NCBI GenBank assembly: GCA_001799615.1 | Contig: MGTU01000011.1 | Location: forward strand, 33,126-97,125 | Direction of reading: 5' to 3' | Length of the DNA: 64,000 bases | From: Elusimicrobia bacterium GWA2_61_42 | GTDB lineage: Bacteria > Elusimicrobiota > Elusimicrobia > Elusimicrobiales > UBA9959 | In this document: positions 33,725 to 42,617 of the stretch, piece after piece | Layout of the letters: every line of letters starts with the position of its first letter | Numbering within the stretch: position 1 is the stretch's first letter | The notes under the pieces: generated by a model | Databases searched by the model: none | Told to the model about the DNA's origin: nothing | The model's input: only the letters and a program-made list of their open reading frames with translations | Position numbers and translations under genes: made by a program

Positions 33725-34788
33725 AAGTTATCTCCCTTGGCTCCGGCCGGCGCCAACGCGGAAATAGCGGCGGCTATCCCGGCTGGCGAAAGCACATACG
33801 CCGCGGCCCCGGCTTTGACGGCCGCGCCCGGCATGCCGTTTATAAGCGAGCTTTCCCTGTCCTGGGCTATGGTGACGGCGCCCGCGTCCCGTAACGCCTT
33901 AAGTTCCAGCGCTCCGTCCGCGCCCATCCCGGTAAGGAGTATCCCGGCGGAGTTCCTGGGGAAACTTCCGACCAGGGAGCGGAAGAGCCTTGAAACCGCG
34001 GGGCGCATGCCGTTCTCCGGCTCGCCGTCGGTAAGCCGTATCGCCGCCCCTTTATCCACCGTGATATGGCGCCCGTCCGGCGCGACATAGACGCGGCCCG
34101 GCAGCGCGGTTTCGCCGTCGGCGGCTACGCTTACTTTGAGAGGAGTGGACTCGCCCAGCCACAGCGCGAAACTCTCTATGAACCCCGGCGACATGTGCTG
34201 CACTATCACGATCGGCGCGGAAAGCCCCGCCGGCAGCCGTGAAAGTATGGACTGAAGCACTACCGGGCCTCCCGTGGAGGCGCCTATGGCTACCAGCTGT
34301 GTAATGCCGGGTTTTAGTTCCGGTAATTTCCCCGGCGCGGAGAGGCCGGCGGCCGGGTTCCTGGCCGCTCCGGGCCAGCGCTTTACCACCTTCACCTCGG
34401 ACATGGCTTTTACCGTGCGCAACAGTTCTTCCGCCTGCGCCGCGTGCCCGGGGGCCGAAAATCCGGGCGGCGCGTGTACGCAGGCCACCGCCCCGGCCTG
34501 CACGGCCTTGAAAGCCAGCATATCATCGCCCCCGAGCGAACTTCCGGATACTATGACTATGGGTACGGGGGTGGTTTCCATTATCCTGCGCGTCGCCTCG
34601 AAGCCGTTGAGGCCGGGCATATGCACGTCCATAGCGATGACGTCCGGTTTCCTTCTGCCGGCTAGGCTCACCGCTTCTAAACCGTCGCGCGCCACTCCGG
34701 CCACGGATATTTCCGGGTCGGAACCGAGTATTCTCCGCAGGAACTCCGCCGCCGTGGGCGAGTCGTTCACTATAAGGACTTCTATCAT
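33721..34788 (-). CDS. cheB: Chemoreceptor methylesterase CheB (WspF-like)
   Basis: 355 residues. Receiver domain 1-120 with Asp54 (IAMDVHMPGLNG), then the methylesterase with catalytic Ser171 in GASTGG, His198 in VQHMSPGF and Asp291 in GMGADGA, matching Ser164/His190/Asp286 of Escherichia coli CheB. Removes methyl groups from receptor glutamates under CheA control. Overlaps cheA and the hybrid kinase by 4 bases each. Adjusts the MCP in this operon. Confidence 0.96.
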   Translation of the reverse strand: MIEVLIVNDSPTAAEFLRRILGSDPEISVAGVARDGLEAVSLAGRRKPDVIAMDVHMPGLNGFEATRRIMETTPVPIVIVSGSSLGGDDMLAFKAVQAGAVACVHAPPGFSAPGHAAQAEELLRTVKAMSEVKVVKRWPGAARNPAAGLSAPGKLPELKPGITQLVAIGASTGGPVVLQSILSRLPAGLSAPIVIVQHMSPGFIESFALWLGESTPLKVSVAADGETALPGRVYVAPDGRHITVDKGAAIRLTDGEPENGMRPAVSRLFRSLVGSFPRNSAGILLTGMGADGALELKALRDAGAVTIAQDRESSLINGMPGAAVKAGAAAYVLSPAGIAAAISALAPAGAKGDNL

Positions 34789-36986
34789 ATGAGCCTTTCG
34801 ATGATCTCCAGGATATCGCTCTGCTCGAACCTGCTTTTTACGATATAGGCGTTGGCGTCGGCGTCTATGCCCTTTTCCCTGTCCCTGTCGGAGTCCAGCG
34901 CCGTTACCAGCACCACCGGCAGGTCCGCCAGGTCCTTGTCCGCGCGTATCCTGGCCGTAAGTTCGAAACCGGTCATTTTAGGCATATCAATGTCGGATAT
35001 GACCATGTCGCACGGGGCGGTCCGCAGCAGTTCGAACGCGGCCGCGCCGTCCACCGCGGTCTTCACTTCGTAGCCGGCGGCCTCGAAAATGTTCTTCAGT
35101 AGCGTTCTCGCCGTGATGGAATCTTCGGCGACCAGTATGGTCTTTTTGCGTTCGCGCGCGCGCTGCCCGCCCGCGCCGCGCGGCGCGGGGGCGCTGCTTC
35201 CCCGCCGCGTTTCCATAAGGTCGCGCATATTAAGCATGGGGACCACTTTACCGCTGCCCAGTACCGCCGCGCCGGCCGCCCCGCGCGCTTTCGCGAACGG
35301 CGTTCCGAGCCCCTTTACCAGCAGTTCCTGCTCCATCATCACCCGGTCCACCATAAAAGCCGTGCTTTCTCCGCCGGAGGCCGCTACCAGGAACTGGCCG
35401 CCGCCGGCGCCGGGTCCGCTGCCGGCGGGGTCCGCCAGGCCGAGCGCTTCCCGCAGGTTCAAGGCCGGTATGGTCCGTCCGCAGGACGAGATGACGGTCC
35501 TCCCCTCCACCGTTCTGACGTCCCCGCGCGCGGCGCGGCCGACGCGTTCCACCTGCGCCACCGGTACCGCGAATATCTCTCCCCCGCTCTCCACAAGTAT
35601 CCCCCTCAGCGTCGAGACGGTAAGGGGCAGCACCACCCGGAATATGGTCTTTCCCTGAGTTGTCTCTACTTCCGCCGTGCCGCCCAGCCGTTCGGCTTTC
35701 TCGCGCACTATGGCGAGGCCCAGGCCGCGGCCGGATATCGATGTTATTATGGGGCTGGTGGAGATCCCCGACCTGAAAATAAGGGACTCCGCCCGGGGCA
35801 TGTCGGCTTTTGCCGGGGCTTCGGCGCCGGGCAGCCCCAGTTTAACGGCCGCGGCCGCCACTTTATCCGCGTCTATGCCCGCGCCGTCGTCGCTGACGGT
35901 TATCTCGGCCTTGTTCCCGCCTTTTTTAGAAACTGAAATTACTATCTTTCCGCGTGGAGGTTTATTCTTCCTCAGACGCTCTTCGTGTTTCTCTATGCCG
36001 TGGTCCACCGCGTTCCTGACCAGGTGCAGCAGCGGGTCCTTCATTTCCTGCAGTATCCTGCGGTCCACGGCCAGTTCCGTTCCTTCCAGCACCAGCTCGG
36101 CGTCCTTGCCCTGGCTGTGCAGCGCCTCGCGCAGGAACAGCGGAAAGCCTTCCAGCAGCGTGGCGAAGGGGAGCATCATCGTCTGCTTCATATCTTCATG
36201 GAGGTGGTCTATGCGGGAGGCCAGCGCGCGCCGGTCCTGTTCCAGGACGTGCAGCAGTCCGCGCTGCGCTTTCTCGAGGCCGGCCAGGAAAACGCGGAGT
36301 GTCTCGATAAATTCGCGCGCGGGAGCGCCGTCGGCCGCCGTCGCCGGGCATTTTTTCAGCCAGAGCCGTACATCTCCTGTCAGGCCCCTCATATCCTCGC
36401 AGCGCTGCGCGGCCGCCAGTTTGCAGGCCAGCATCTCCTCCGTCTGCCGCAGCAGCGATTCAAGCGCGGCTAGGGGCACACGCACGTTCTGCTGCTCGGC
36501 GGGAACCGGGCGGGGTTCCTCACAGGCGCTCTTCAGCGCGCCGGTCCGCGGCTGCGCCGCCGGAGCATCCGCGCCGTTAAGGGCGGCTTCCAGTCCCGCG
36601 GCCGTTTCGGCGGCTTTACGGCACAGGGCCGGGGCCTTACTTTCCACCCCCGCGGCGGCGGCCAGTTCTTCCAGCGTCCTTACCGCCCCGAGCAGCCGGT
36701 CCAGCAGGCCAGCTTCTGGGACGATATTGTCTTTCTTCAGGCCGGCCAGCACGCTTTCCAGGGCTTGGCATACCGCCTCGGTCTCCTTTTCGTCCACCGC
36801 TCTGGCCGCGCCCTTAAGGCTGTGGGCCGCCCGGAAAACCACCTCCAGTATCGCGGCCGGGGAATCTGAAAATGCCGGCGCCTCGAATTTTAAAAGCCAG
36901 GAACCGAGTTCCATTATATGGTCCTCGGCCTCGCTCCTGAACGTGGTAAGGAGCTTTTTTCTGAACTCGTCGGCGTTATGGTCCAT
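34785..36986 (-). CDS. cheA: CheA-REC hybrid chemosensory kinase (WspE-like)
   Basis: 733 residues. HPt domain with His55 in RAAHSLKGAARA, a long helical linker, dimerisation and ATPase domains (LLHLVRNAVDHGIEKHEERL, GRGLGLAIVREKAERLGG), CheW-like SH3 domain (LRGILVESGGEIFAVPVAQV), and a C-terminal receiver with acceptor Asp665 (MVISDIDMPKMTG). The classic P2 domain is not obvious. CheA with a fused receiver is the WspE layout; the receiver can act as a phosphate sink or control element. Follows the MCP gene by 8 bases and overlaps cheB by 4. Confidence 0.95.
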   Translation of the reverse strand: MDHNADEFRKKLLTTFRSEAEDHIMELGSWLLKFEAPAFSDSPAAILEVVFRAAHSLKGAARAVDEKETEAVCQALESVLAGLKKDNIVPEAGLLDRLLGAVRTLEELAAAAGVESKAPALCRKAAETAAGLEAALNGADAPAAQPRTGALKSACEEPRPVPAEQQNVRVPLAALESLLRQTEEMLACKLAAAQRCEDMRGLTGDVRLWLKKCPATAADGAPAREFIETLRVFLAGLEKAQRGLLHVLEQDRRALASRIDHLHEDMKQTMMLPFATLLEGFPLFLREALHSQGKDAELVLEGTELAVDRRILQEMKDPLLHLVRNAVDHGIEKHEERLRKNKPPRGKIVISVSKKGGNKAEITVSDDGAGIDADKVAAAAVKLGLPGAEAPAKADMPRAESLIFRSGISTSPIITSISGRGLGLAIVREKAERLGGTAEVETTQGKTIFRVVLPLTVSTLRGILVESGGEIFAVPVAQVERVGRAARGDVRTVEGRTVISSCGRTIPALNLREALGLADPAGSGPGAGGGQFLVAASGGESTAFMVDRVMMEQELLVKGLGTPFAKARGAAGAAVLGSGKVVPMLNMRDLMETRRGSSAPAPRGAGGQRARERKKTILVAEDSITARTLLKNIFEAAGYEVKTAVDGAAAFELLRTAPCDMVISDIDMPKMTGFELTARIRADKDLADLPVVLVTALDSDRDREKGIDADANAYIVKSRFEQSDILEIIERLI

Positions 36987-36994
36987 ATAGCCCG

Positions 36995-38743
36995 TCAGAT
37001 CTTATATTGCTCCGCCAGGTGTCTCAGCTTCTGGCCGAGTTGCTGCAGGTCCTTGGTGGACGTTTCCGTCTGGCGCGAGGCGCTGGCGTTCTGCGTAGTG
37101 GCCGTCTTTATATTCTCCATGGCCTGCGCCAGTTGGTCCATGCCGGCCAGCTGTTGCTGGCTCGAGGCCGCTACCTGCGTGGCCGCCTGCGCCGATTCGG
37201 CTATACTCTCGGCCAGCTTCGCTATGGCGTCGCCGGCTACGGCGGATTGTTTCACGCCGGCCGCCACCGCCCTGTTCCCCTGCTCGGTGGCCATCACGGC
37301 GGAACTTATGGCTTTCTGCACCTCGCTCAGTATCCCCCGCACCTGCGCGGTGGCGCTCTTGGACTGCTCGGCCAGGGTCTTCACTTCCTGCGCCACCACG
37401 GCGAACCCGCGCCCCTGCTCGCCCGCTTTGGCGGCCTCTATGGCGGCGTTGACCGCCAGCAGGTTGGACTGCTCCGCCAGGTCGCTTACGGTGGCGGTTA
37501 TTTCCCCTATGGTCTGGCTCTGTTCGCTGAGGCGCACGATGTTGCCCGCTATGGATTCCACCTGTCCCTTTATCTGGCCCATCCCCTCCATTACTTCGGT
37601 CACCGCCTTTTTCCCCTCCAGTGCCACCTGGGCCACGCGCTGCGCGGAGTCCGAGACCTGCCTGGCTTTCTGGCTGGAAAGCTGGGCGGTCTGCTTGACC
37701 TCTTCCACGGTGGCCGTGGTCTGGCTGACGGCCGTGGCGATTTCCGCCACGGTGGAGGCGGTTTCGGTGGTGGAGGCCGCCATCTGGCCGGTGGACGAGG
37801 CCAGCACCTGTGTGGCGTTCTGGATATCCTTGGTCATTACGCGGAGATTGGCCGTCATGGAGCGGAAGGCGTTGCCCAGCACGTCTTTCTCCGAGAGCGG
37901 TTTTACCTCCGCCCGGAAATCGCGGCCGCCTATCTGCTCGGCCGCTTCAGCCATGCCGCGCAGGTACGCGGTCATGCGCGTAAAAGCTTTAGCGAGGGCG
38001 CCCACTTCGTCCTCGCGGCTGGACGCAGGGAGATCGACGGCCATCTCGCCGTTGGAAATGGCTTCGGCCGCCGCCGCCAGGCCGGTGAGCGGCCCCACTA
38101 TATTGCTGGTCAGCAGGAAAGCGATGAGGAGACCGGTAAAAACGGCCGCGGTCCCGGTCAGGAAAAATATCCGCACCGAACCCGCGGCGCGCTCGCGGCT
38201 GAGCCTGGTGGCCGTTCTCATGCTTTGTTCCGACTCCTCGGCCATCGTAAGTGCCAGCGCGCGTATGCGTTCGTACCGGTCCCGCTGTACGCCCTGGGCC
38301 ATGACCATGAGTTCCGCCGTTTTCCCCAACCGCGCCAGTTGTATCTCCTCCTGCATGGTTTTGTCGTATGCTTCCCATTTTATGATGAGCTCCGCCGTTT
38401 CGGCCTGTAATTTCCCCTCGGCACGGCTATGGGCCGCCTGCGCCGCTATGCTCTGCTTGATATCCACCACTTGTTGTTCAGCGTCGGCCGCCACTTTTTC
38501 CTGTTCCGACCTGTCCTTTATCACCGACATCTCCAGCATTTGGCCGCGTACCCTGTTCAGGTTGGAGCGCAGCTGCAGCAGGTTGGTTATGGCGGGGTGT
38601 TCTCTTTCAGTGAGGTCCAGCGTGGCCCGCATAGTCGTGATAACGTCGTAGGCAGTGAGCGTTACCGCCGCCGTAAAAAATATCATCAGTCCGAAGCTCA
38701 GAAGAAGTTTGTTCTTTATGGAAATGTCAGCTATCCGTTTCAT
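36995..38743 (-). CDS. Methyl-accepting chemotaxis protein (WspA-like receptor)
   Basis: 582 residues. Two membrane helices (about 12-32 and 190-212) flank a helical periplasmic sensor of about 155 residues, 4HB_MCP-like. Then HAMP (SNIVGPLTGLAAAAEAISNG) and a long coiled coil with the hairpin tip LAEQSNLLAVNAAIEAAKAG, followed by EQGRGFAVVAQEVKTLAEQS. The C-terminus (HLAEQYKI) lacks the CheR-tethering pentapeptide, so CheR must dock otherwise. Overlaps cheW by 4 bases. Confidence 0.95.
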   Translation of the reverse strand: MKRIADISIKNKLLLSFGLMIFFTAAVTLTAYDVITTMRATLDLTEREHPAITNLLQLRSNLNRVRGQMLEMSVIKDRSEQEKVAADAEQQVVDIKQSIAAQAAHSRAEGKLQAETAELIIKWEAYDKTMQEEIQLARLGKTAELMVMAQGVQRDRYERIRALALTMAEESEQSMRTATRLSRERAAGSVRIFFLTGTAAVFTGLLIAFLLTSNIVGPLTGLAAAAEAISNGEMAVDLPASSREDEVGALAKAFTRMTAYLRGMAEAAEQIGGRDFRAEVKPLSEKDVLGNAFRSMTANLRVMTKDIQNATQVLASSTGQMAASTTETASTVAEIATAVSQTTATVEEVKQTAQLSSQKARQVSDSAQRVAQVALEGKKAVTEVMEGMGQIKGQVESIAGNIVRLSEQSQTIGEITATVSDLAEQSNLLAVNAAIEAAKAGEQGRGFAVVAQEVKTLAEQSKSATAQVRGILSEVQKAISSAVMATEQGNRAVAAGVKQSAVAGDAIAKLAESIAESAQAATQVAASSQQQLAGMDQLAQAMENIKTATTQNASASRQTETSTKDLQQLGQKLRHLAEQYKI

Positions 38744-39303
38744 TGGTCCCTCCCGTTTAATTCTGCCGCCGCTGCGTGGTCCGCTTCAAGGAATCTGTCC
38801 GCCAGGAATATTATCAGTCCCTGCCGTGTCAGGCCGCCGAGATATTTAGCGTGTATGCCGGAGAACCCCGGCGGCGGCGGCTGTATCTCGGCGGCGGAGA
38901 CCCGGCGTACCCCGCAAACGGCGTCTGCGAGGACGCACAGCTCCCGTATCTCCCCGGCGGTCCCGGTCCCCTCCGGCGCGCGGGCGCGCAGTATTACTAT
39001 TTCCCGCGGCCCCGCGGGTTCCGCTCCTATCCCGAAGAAAAGTCCGAGGTCGGCCACCGGCAGTATCTGCCCCCGGATATTGGCCACGCCGGCCATGAAC
39101 CGCGGGGCGCCCGGGATGCGCGTTATCTCTCTGCCGGAACAGACCTCGCGGACAAGCGCCAGTTCTACGGCGTAGCTTTCTCCGGCCAGGCGGAATTCCA
39201 GGAATTCCTCCTTTTTCCCGGCGGCGGGCCTCTCTTCCGCGGCCGCGGCCATGGTTTCGGCCCGTTTCTTCAGTATCCCGGCGTCACTTACTTTTTCAGT
39301 CAT
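38740..39303 (-). CDS. cheW: CheW adaptor, first-type (WspB/D-like)
   Basis: 187 residues; a 35-residue N-terminal extension rich in Ala and Glu precedes the CheW SH3 fold. Seen: EFLEFRLAGESYAVELALVREV, ITRIPGAPRFMAGVANIRGQ and ILPVADLGLFFGI. Links receptor and CheA. It overlaps the CheR gene by 8 bases and the MCP gene by 4. A second CheW is encoded at 40741-41238; two CheW genes are also found in wsp clusters. Confidence 0.94.
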   Translation of the reverse strand: MTEKVSDAGILKKRAETMAAAAEERPAAGKKEEFLEFRLAGESYAVELALVREVCSGREITRIPGAPRFMAGVANIRGQILPVADLGLFFGIGAEPAGPREIVILRARAPEGTGTAGEIRELCVLADAVCGVRRVSAAEIQPPPPGFSGIHAKYLGGLTRQGLIIFLADRFLEADHAAAAELNGRDQ

Positions 39304-40744
39304 CGGTGAACCTCGTCAGCGCCGAGCGCACTATTTCTTCCAGGCGGCCGGCCGTCATGCCTTCCGAATCCGGCAGTACGTCCTGCTGTTCGTGACGTTT
39401 CAACAGGGCGGCGGCGCTCTTGAAATGCCTGCGTGCCCAGGCGGCTTTGCCGCCGCGCAGGAATAAATTCCCCAGGGCCAGATGGGTCAGTATATGGTCC
39501 GGCGCCAGATACAGCGCCTTCCGGAATGACATGCCCGCCTCGCTGTCCCGTCCCTCTTCAAGAAAAATAGTTCCTAGGAGATAGTGCGCCAGGGGATCGA
39601 GCTTGTCGGCTTCTATGGCTTCGGCGCAGAGCTTTCCCGCTTCGGCCAGTCTGCCCAGGTTGGCGCGCACCCTGGCCAGGAGGACGAGCCCGGCGGCGTT
39701 CTGCGGTTCCGCGGCAAGCAGGGCCTCCAGTTCCTTCCCGGCCTCCGTATACAGGCCCGCCCGGTACAGGCCCCCGGCTTCCTCCAGCGGGCGCTTTTTC
39801 GGCGCGGGCGGCGCCGGCGGGCGGGTTCGCGCGGCGGTCGTCCTTGACGGGGCGGCCGCGGCATACAAGGCTGGAGGCTGCGGCCGGGGTCCCGCCGCTT
39901 TCCTGTAAATGGTCAGGCCCGGGAGCCGCGCCGGTTCCAGGCCGGGGATCTTGTCCGAAAAAGTCAGCGGCCCTTCGGCCGGGCCCAATATCAGCCAGCC
40001 GCCATCCTTCAGCGCGGCCCGGAATTTACGCAGTACGGCCTCGGCCAGGTCGGCCCGGAAATACATAAGCACGTTCCTGCACAGTATCAGGTCCATGGCG
40101 TTGGTAGCGGTCAACAGCGAGGGATAGGAGTCTTCCGCAAGGTTGAGGTAGGAGAAATCCACCATTCCCCTGATGCGGGGGAGCAGATGCAGTTTTTTGT
40201 CCCGGGTCTTCGTGAAATAGGTCGCCTTTATTTGTTCGGGAACTTCCCTGAAAGACCAGTCCCCGTATATGCCGCGCCCGGCTTCGCGCAGCGCTTTGGA
40301 ATTTATATCCGTGGCCAGTATGGATACGGCCCTGCTTCTCAGCGCAGGAGAGCAGCTGTCCAGCAGCATGGCCAGGGAATAGGGCTCTTCGCCGGTGGCG
40401 CAGCCGGCGCTCCATATCCGTAAGGTTTGTTCCCGCTTCCCGTCCCCCGTAAGGGCCGGGAGCACAATGTTCCTGATCGCGTCGAAATCGGCCTTATTCC
40501 TGAAAAAATATGTTTCCCCTATCGTCAGATAGGCGGCCAGCGTCTCCAGGAGTTCTTTGTCGGGAGGCGAGGTCACCAGGCTGTTAATGCAGGCGGCGGC
40601 GTCGGTAAAGCCCAGTTCCGGGGCCGCGCGCGAGACCGCGAGCTCCAGGTCCTGGAACTTTTCCCGCGGGAAATACAACCCGGTGCGCTCGGCTATGAAG
40701 GCGGAGAATTCTTCGAGGTCCGCGGCCCGCTTTATCGAGCTCAT
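39296..40744 (-). CDS. cheR: CheR methyltransferase with C-terminal TPR (WspC-like)
   Basis: 482 residues from ATG 40744, which overlaps the upstream CheW stop (ATGA); the longer in-frame start is rejected. CheR N-domain (FSAFIAERTGLYFPREKFQD), SAM domain with IWSAGCATGEEPYSLAMLLD and the LCRNVLMYF motif. From about residue 330, after a Pro/Ala linker, TPR repeats (LYRAGLYTEAGKELEALLAA, LAHYLLGTIFLEEGRDSEAG). A CheR-TPR fusion is the hallmark of WspC; the TPR may replace pentapeptide-based docking to the MCP. Confidence 0.95.
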   Translation of the reverse strand: MSSIKRAADLEEFSAFIAERTGLYFPREKFQDLELAVSRAAPELGFTDAAACINSLVTSPPDKELLETLAAYLTIGETYFFRNKADFDAIRNIVLPALTGDGKREQTLRIWSAGCATGEEPYSLAMLLDSCSPALRSRAVSILATDINSKALREAGRGIYGDWSFREVPEQIKATYFTKTRDKKLHLLPRIRGMVDFSYLNLAEDSYPSLLTATNAMDLILCRNVLMYFRADLAEAVLRKFRAALKDGGWLILGPAEGPLTFSDKIPGLEPARLPGLTIYRKAAGPRPQPPALYAAAAPSRTTAARTRPPAPPAPKKRPLEEAGGLYRAGLYTEAGKELEALLAAEPQNAAGLVLLARVRANLGRLAEAGKLCAEAIEADKLDPLAHYLLGTIFLEEGRDSEAGMSFRKALYLAPDHILTHLALGNLFLRGGKAAWARRHFKSAAALLKRHEQQDVLPDSEGMTAGRLEEIVRSALTRFTDD

Positions 40745-41238
40745 CGCGTTCCTCCTTGTATCGCGGCGCCGTTCATCTCTTCGCCCGGCGGCAGGCGGCG
40801 CGGGTCGAAGATCAAGATGAACCCCTCGCGCGCTTTGATCACGCGGTCCACGTATTTCCCCTGTACCGCCGCGTCCGCCGCTATCAGTTCGTCCGGGCGG
40901 CAGCCGGTCAGGTCGGGCACAAGATCGGCCGGTATGGCGCATGGGCCCTGCGGGCCGTCGGCAATAATGAAATAGTCCCGCGGCGCCAGTTCCTTTTCCG
41001 GCAGGCCGAAAATCTGGCGGATGTTCAGTAGGGGGATCGCTCTTCCGTGGAGGTTGAGAAGGCCGGAAACGGACGCCGGAGCCTTCGGCAGCGGCGCCGG
41101 CGCGAAAGCCCTGACCACCCGCTCCACGCCTTTCATGGCAATGGCGTAGCTCTGGTCGTCAAGTTTAAAGACCAGGAAATAGGCGGTTTCCGGCGCGGGA
41201 CCCGCGCCGGAAACCGTACGTACGTACGATGACTGCAT
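40741..41238 (-). CDS. cheW: CheW adaptor, first gene of the chemosensory operon
   Basis: 165 residues. CheW core VFKLDDQSYAIAMKGVERVV, SVSGLLNLHGRAIPLLNIRQ and IFGLPEKEL; a C-terminal CheW tail (VIKAREGFILIFDP). The start is preceded by GGGGGTGGGG. It holds an odd 12-base TACGTACGTACG repeat in codons 5-8 (41217-41228). Encoded 33 bases after the promoter box at 41271-41299. The two CheW proteins may bind different signalling complexes or replace one another. Confidence 0.92.
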   Translation of the reverse strand: MQSSYVRTVSGAGPAPETAYFLVFKLDDQSYAIAMKGVERVVRAFAPAPLPKAPASVSGLLNLHGRAIPLLNIRQIFGLPEKELAPRDYFIIADGPQGPCAIPADLVPDLTGCRPDELIAADAAVQGKYVDRVIKAREGFILIFDPRRLPPGEEMNGAAIQGGTR

Positions 41239-41270
41239 TCCCCACCCCCAAACCCCTGTACTGCCTAGTT

Positions 41271-41299
41271 AGGATAGAATTGATGCGCGGCAAAGTCAA
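41271..41299 (-). promoter_or_regulatory. Promoter of the seven-gene chemosensory operon
   Basis: Minus strand: TTGACT (41299-41294), 17-base spacer, TATCCT (41276-41271). Transcription should start near 41264 with a leader of about 26 bases before the first cheW. No other promoter-like sequence is needed for the seven overlapping genes. Confidence 0.75.
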
Positions 41300-41356
41300 T
41301 CACGCCAGCGTGCGCGAATTTAGGACTTCACGTCGTAAAACAAAATACGGGAATTG

Positions 41357-42097
41357 TCAGGAGACCGGCTCGGTGCCGGAGCGCGGCTTTTTGTAGGTCC
41401 GTCGGTTATCCCCGGGCGGCTGCAGATAGATCCAGCCGAGGGCGTTCTTGTTCTTTATGCGCCTGCCCAGGCGCGGGCCGAGTTTGGCGCGCAGCCTGTT
41501 GGCCAGGCCGCGCAGGGCGTCGAATTTGTTCGGGACGATCTTGGTGTCGAAGACGAATTTTAGAATGTCGTTCTCTTCCACGAACAGGGGGCTCCTTTCC
41601 ATAAGCATGAATAGGAACCGGAACTGCTCCAGCGAAAGCCTGGCCACGGGCTTTGCGTCCTTGAAAACCGTGAGATTTTCCGTCTCAAGACGCAGGTCCC
41701 CTTTTTCAAGTATGCCGCGCTCCCACCAGACGCGGCGCAGCATGCTCTCTACCAGCATGCGTATCCTGTTAAGGGGGCCGCCTTTCAGCACAAAACCGTC
41801 CGCCTGATGTTTTAAATAGGCACCGTACTCCTGCTCGCCGTCGGCGCTTACTATTATTATTGGGGTCTTCTTCAAATCCTGGTCCGCTCTTATCCGCGCG
41901 CAAAGGGGCCCGGCGTCGCCGTCCGGCAGATGGTAGTCCATCAGCACGCAGTCCGGCCGGAGCTTCCTGGCAAGGTTGAACGCGTCCGCGCAGTTCATCG
42001 CCGCGCCGACCTCGTAATTGAAAATTTTAAAAAAATTGCTTAAGGAACGCAGCCAGATGGTGTCGTCATCCACGATCAATACTGTGCGCTTGTTCAT
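41357..42097 (-). CDS. Response regulator, receiver plus winged-helix output
   Basis: 246 residues from ATG 42097 (GTG at 42103 in frame). Receiver at 1-120 with acceptor Asp54 (VLMDYHLPDGD; Asp56 when counted from the GTG). The C-terminal part has the OmpR-like layout: LETENLTVFKDAKPVARLSL (beta platform), LSLEQFRFLFMLMERSP (helix 1), ANRLRAKLG (recognition helix) and NALGWIYLQ (wing). It is diverged from canonical OmpR proteins. GGAGAGG is upstream. No kinase gene is adjacent; the Wsp-like operon is downstream in the same direction, and its CheA is a candidate partner. Confidence 0.85.
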   Translation of the reverse strand: MNKRTVLIVDDDTIWLRSLSNFFKIFNYEVGAAMNCADAFNLARKLRPDCVLMDYHLPDGDAGPLCARIRADQDLKKTPIIIVSADGEQEYGAYLKHQADGFVLKGGPLNRIRMLVESMLRRVWWERGILEKGDLRLETENLTVFKDAKPVARLSLEQFRFLFMLMERSPLFVEENDILKFVFDTKIVPNKFDALRGLANRLRAKLGPRLGRRIKNKNALGWIYLQPPGDNRRTYKKPRSGTEPVS

Positions 42098-42121
42098 AGT
42101 CACCCACCTCTCCCTTACTTA

Positions 42122-42149
42122 AAGATAGCAAAAAATACGGGCAAATCAA
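42122..42149 (-). promoter_or_regulatory. Promoter of the receiver/winged-helix gene
   Basis: Minus strand: TTGATT (42149-42144), 16-base spacer, TATCTT (42127-42122). It resembles the chemosensory promoter at 41271-41299 (TTGAyT, TATCyT), which hints at shared promoter class. Confidence 0.65.
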
Positions 42150-42199
42150 ATCCGCGCCGTGCCCGCGAGCATGTCCTCGTGAGCACGGCCGTTATATAA

Positions 42200-42235
42200 C
42201 CCGCTCCGCCTTCGCCTGAGGCGCGGTAAAGCGGG
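42200..42235 (-). terminator. Stem-loop after the DUF4912 operon
   Basis: CCCGCT pairs with AGCGGG, with an inner CCGC/GCGG-like pairing, just after the stop at 42246. No clean T-run follows (TTATATAA), so termination is only suggested. Confidence 0.45.
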
Positions 42236-42245
42236 CAGGTCTCTG

Positions 42246-42617
42246 CTATCTCTTTTTCCCATCCAACCCCGCCGCCACCTGGAATTTGCACGGCTCGGCC
42301 GTGAGCAGCCGGCCGTCTTTCGTCCGCGCCCTGGTCTCGGCCTGGTAGCGCCCGTCGGTATAGCCTGCCCAATCATACCACCAGTAGCCAACTGAGTATC
42401 GGCAGGGTTGCCAGGCGCCGTGATCGATGGAGATCTCCACCCGCTCAATATCGCCCGTGGCTCCCACGCGGAACGTATATTGCGGCGAAGTTATCTTTTC
42501 GCCGCGCTGTGGGTGATCCAGTATCGTGCGGCCCCCGCCGCCCGCTGGCGCGGCGCCGGATTTATTCGGCGCGATCTTCCTTTTGCTTATCGCTTTTATC
42601 AGCTTAGTTATTCCCAT
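42246..42617 (-). CDS. Small protein with an Ig-like/carbohydrate-binding-like beta domain
   Basis: 123 residues. A basic N-terminal part (KLIKAISKRKIAPNKSG) leads into a beta-rich region: TFRVGATGDIERVEISIDHG, then AWQPCRYSVGYWWYDWAGYT and RYQAETRARTKDG. The pattern looks like one beta-sandwich of the kind seen in bacterial Ig-like or glycan-binding modules. That is inference, with no named family. It overlaps the previous gene by 14 bases and closes the DUF4912 operon. No signal peptide is visible. Confidence 0.55.
   Translation of the reverse strand: MGITKLIKAISKRKIAPNKSGAAPAGGGGRTILDHPQRGEKITSPQYTFRVGATGDIERVEISIDHGAWQPCRYSVGYWWYDWAGYTDGRYQAETRARTKDGRLLTAEPCKFQVAAGLDGKKR

Noticed and set aside
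41217..41228. TACGTACGTACG repeat as an operator
   Set aside because: Lies inside the first codons of cheW and reads as ordinary coding sequence; tandem TACG by itself is weak evidence.
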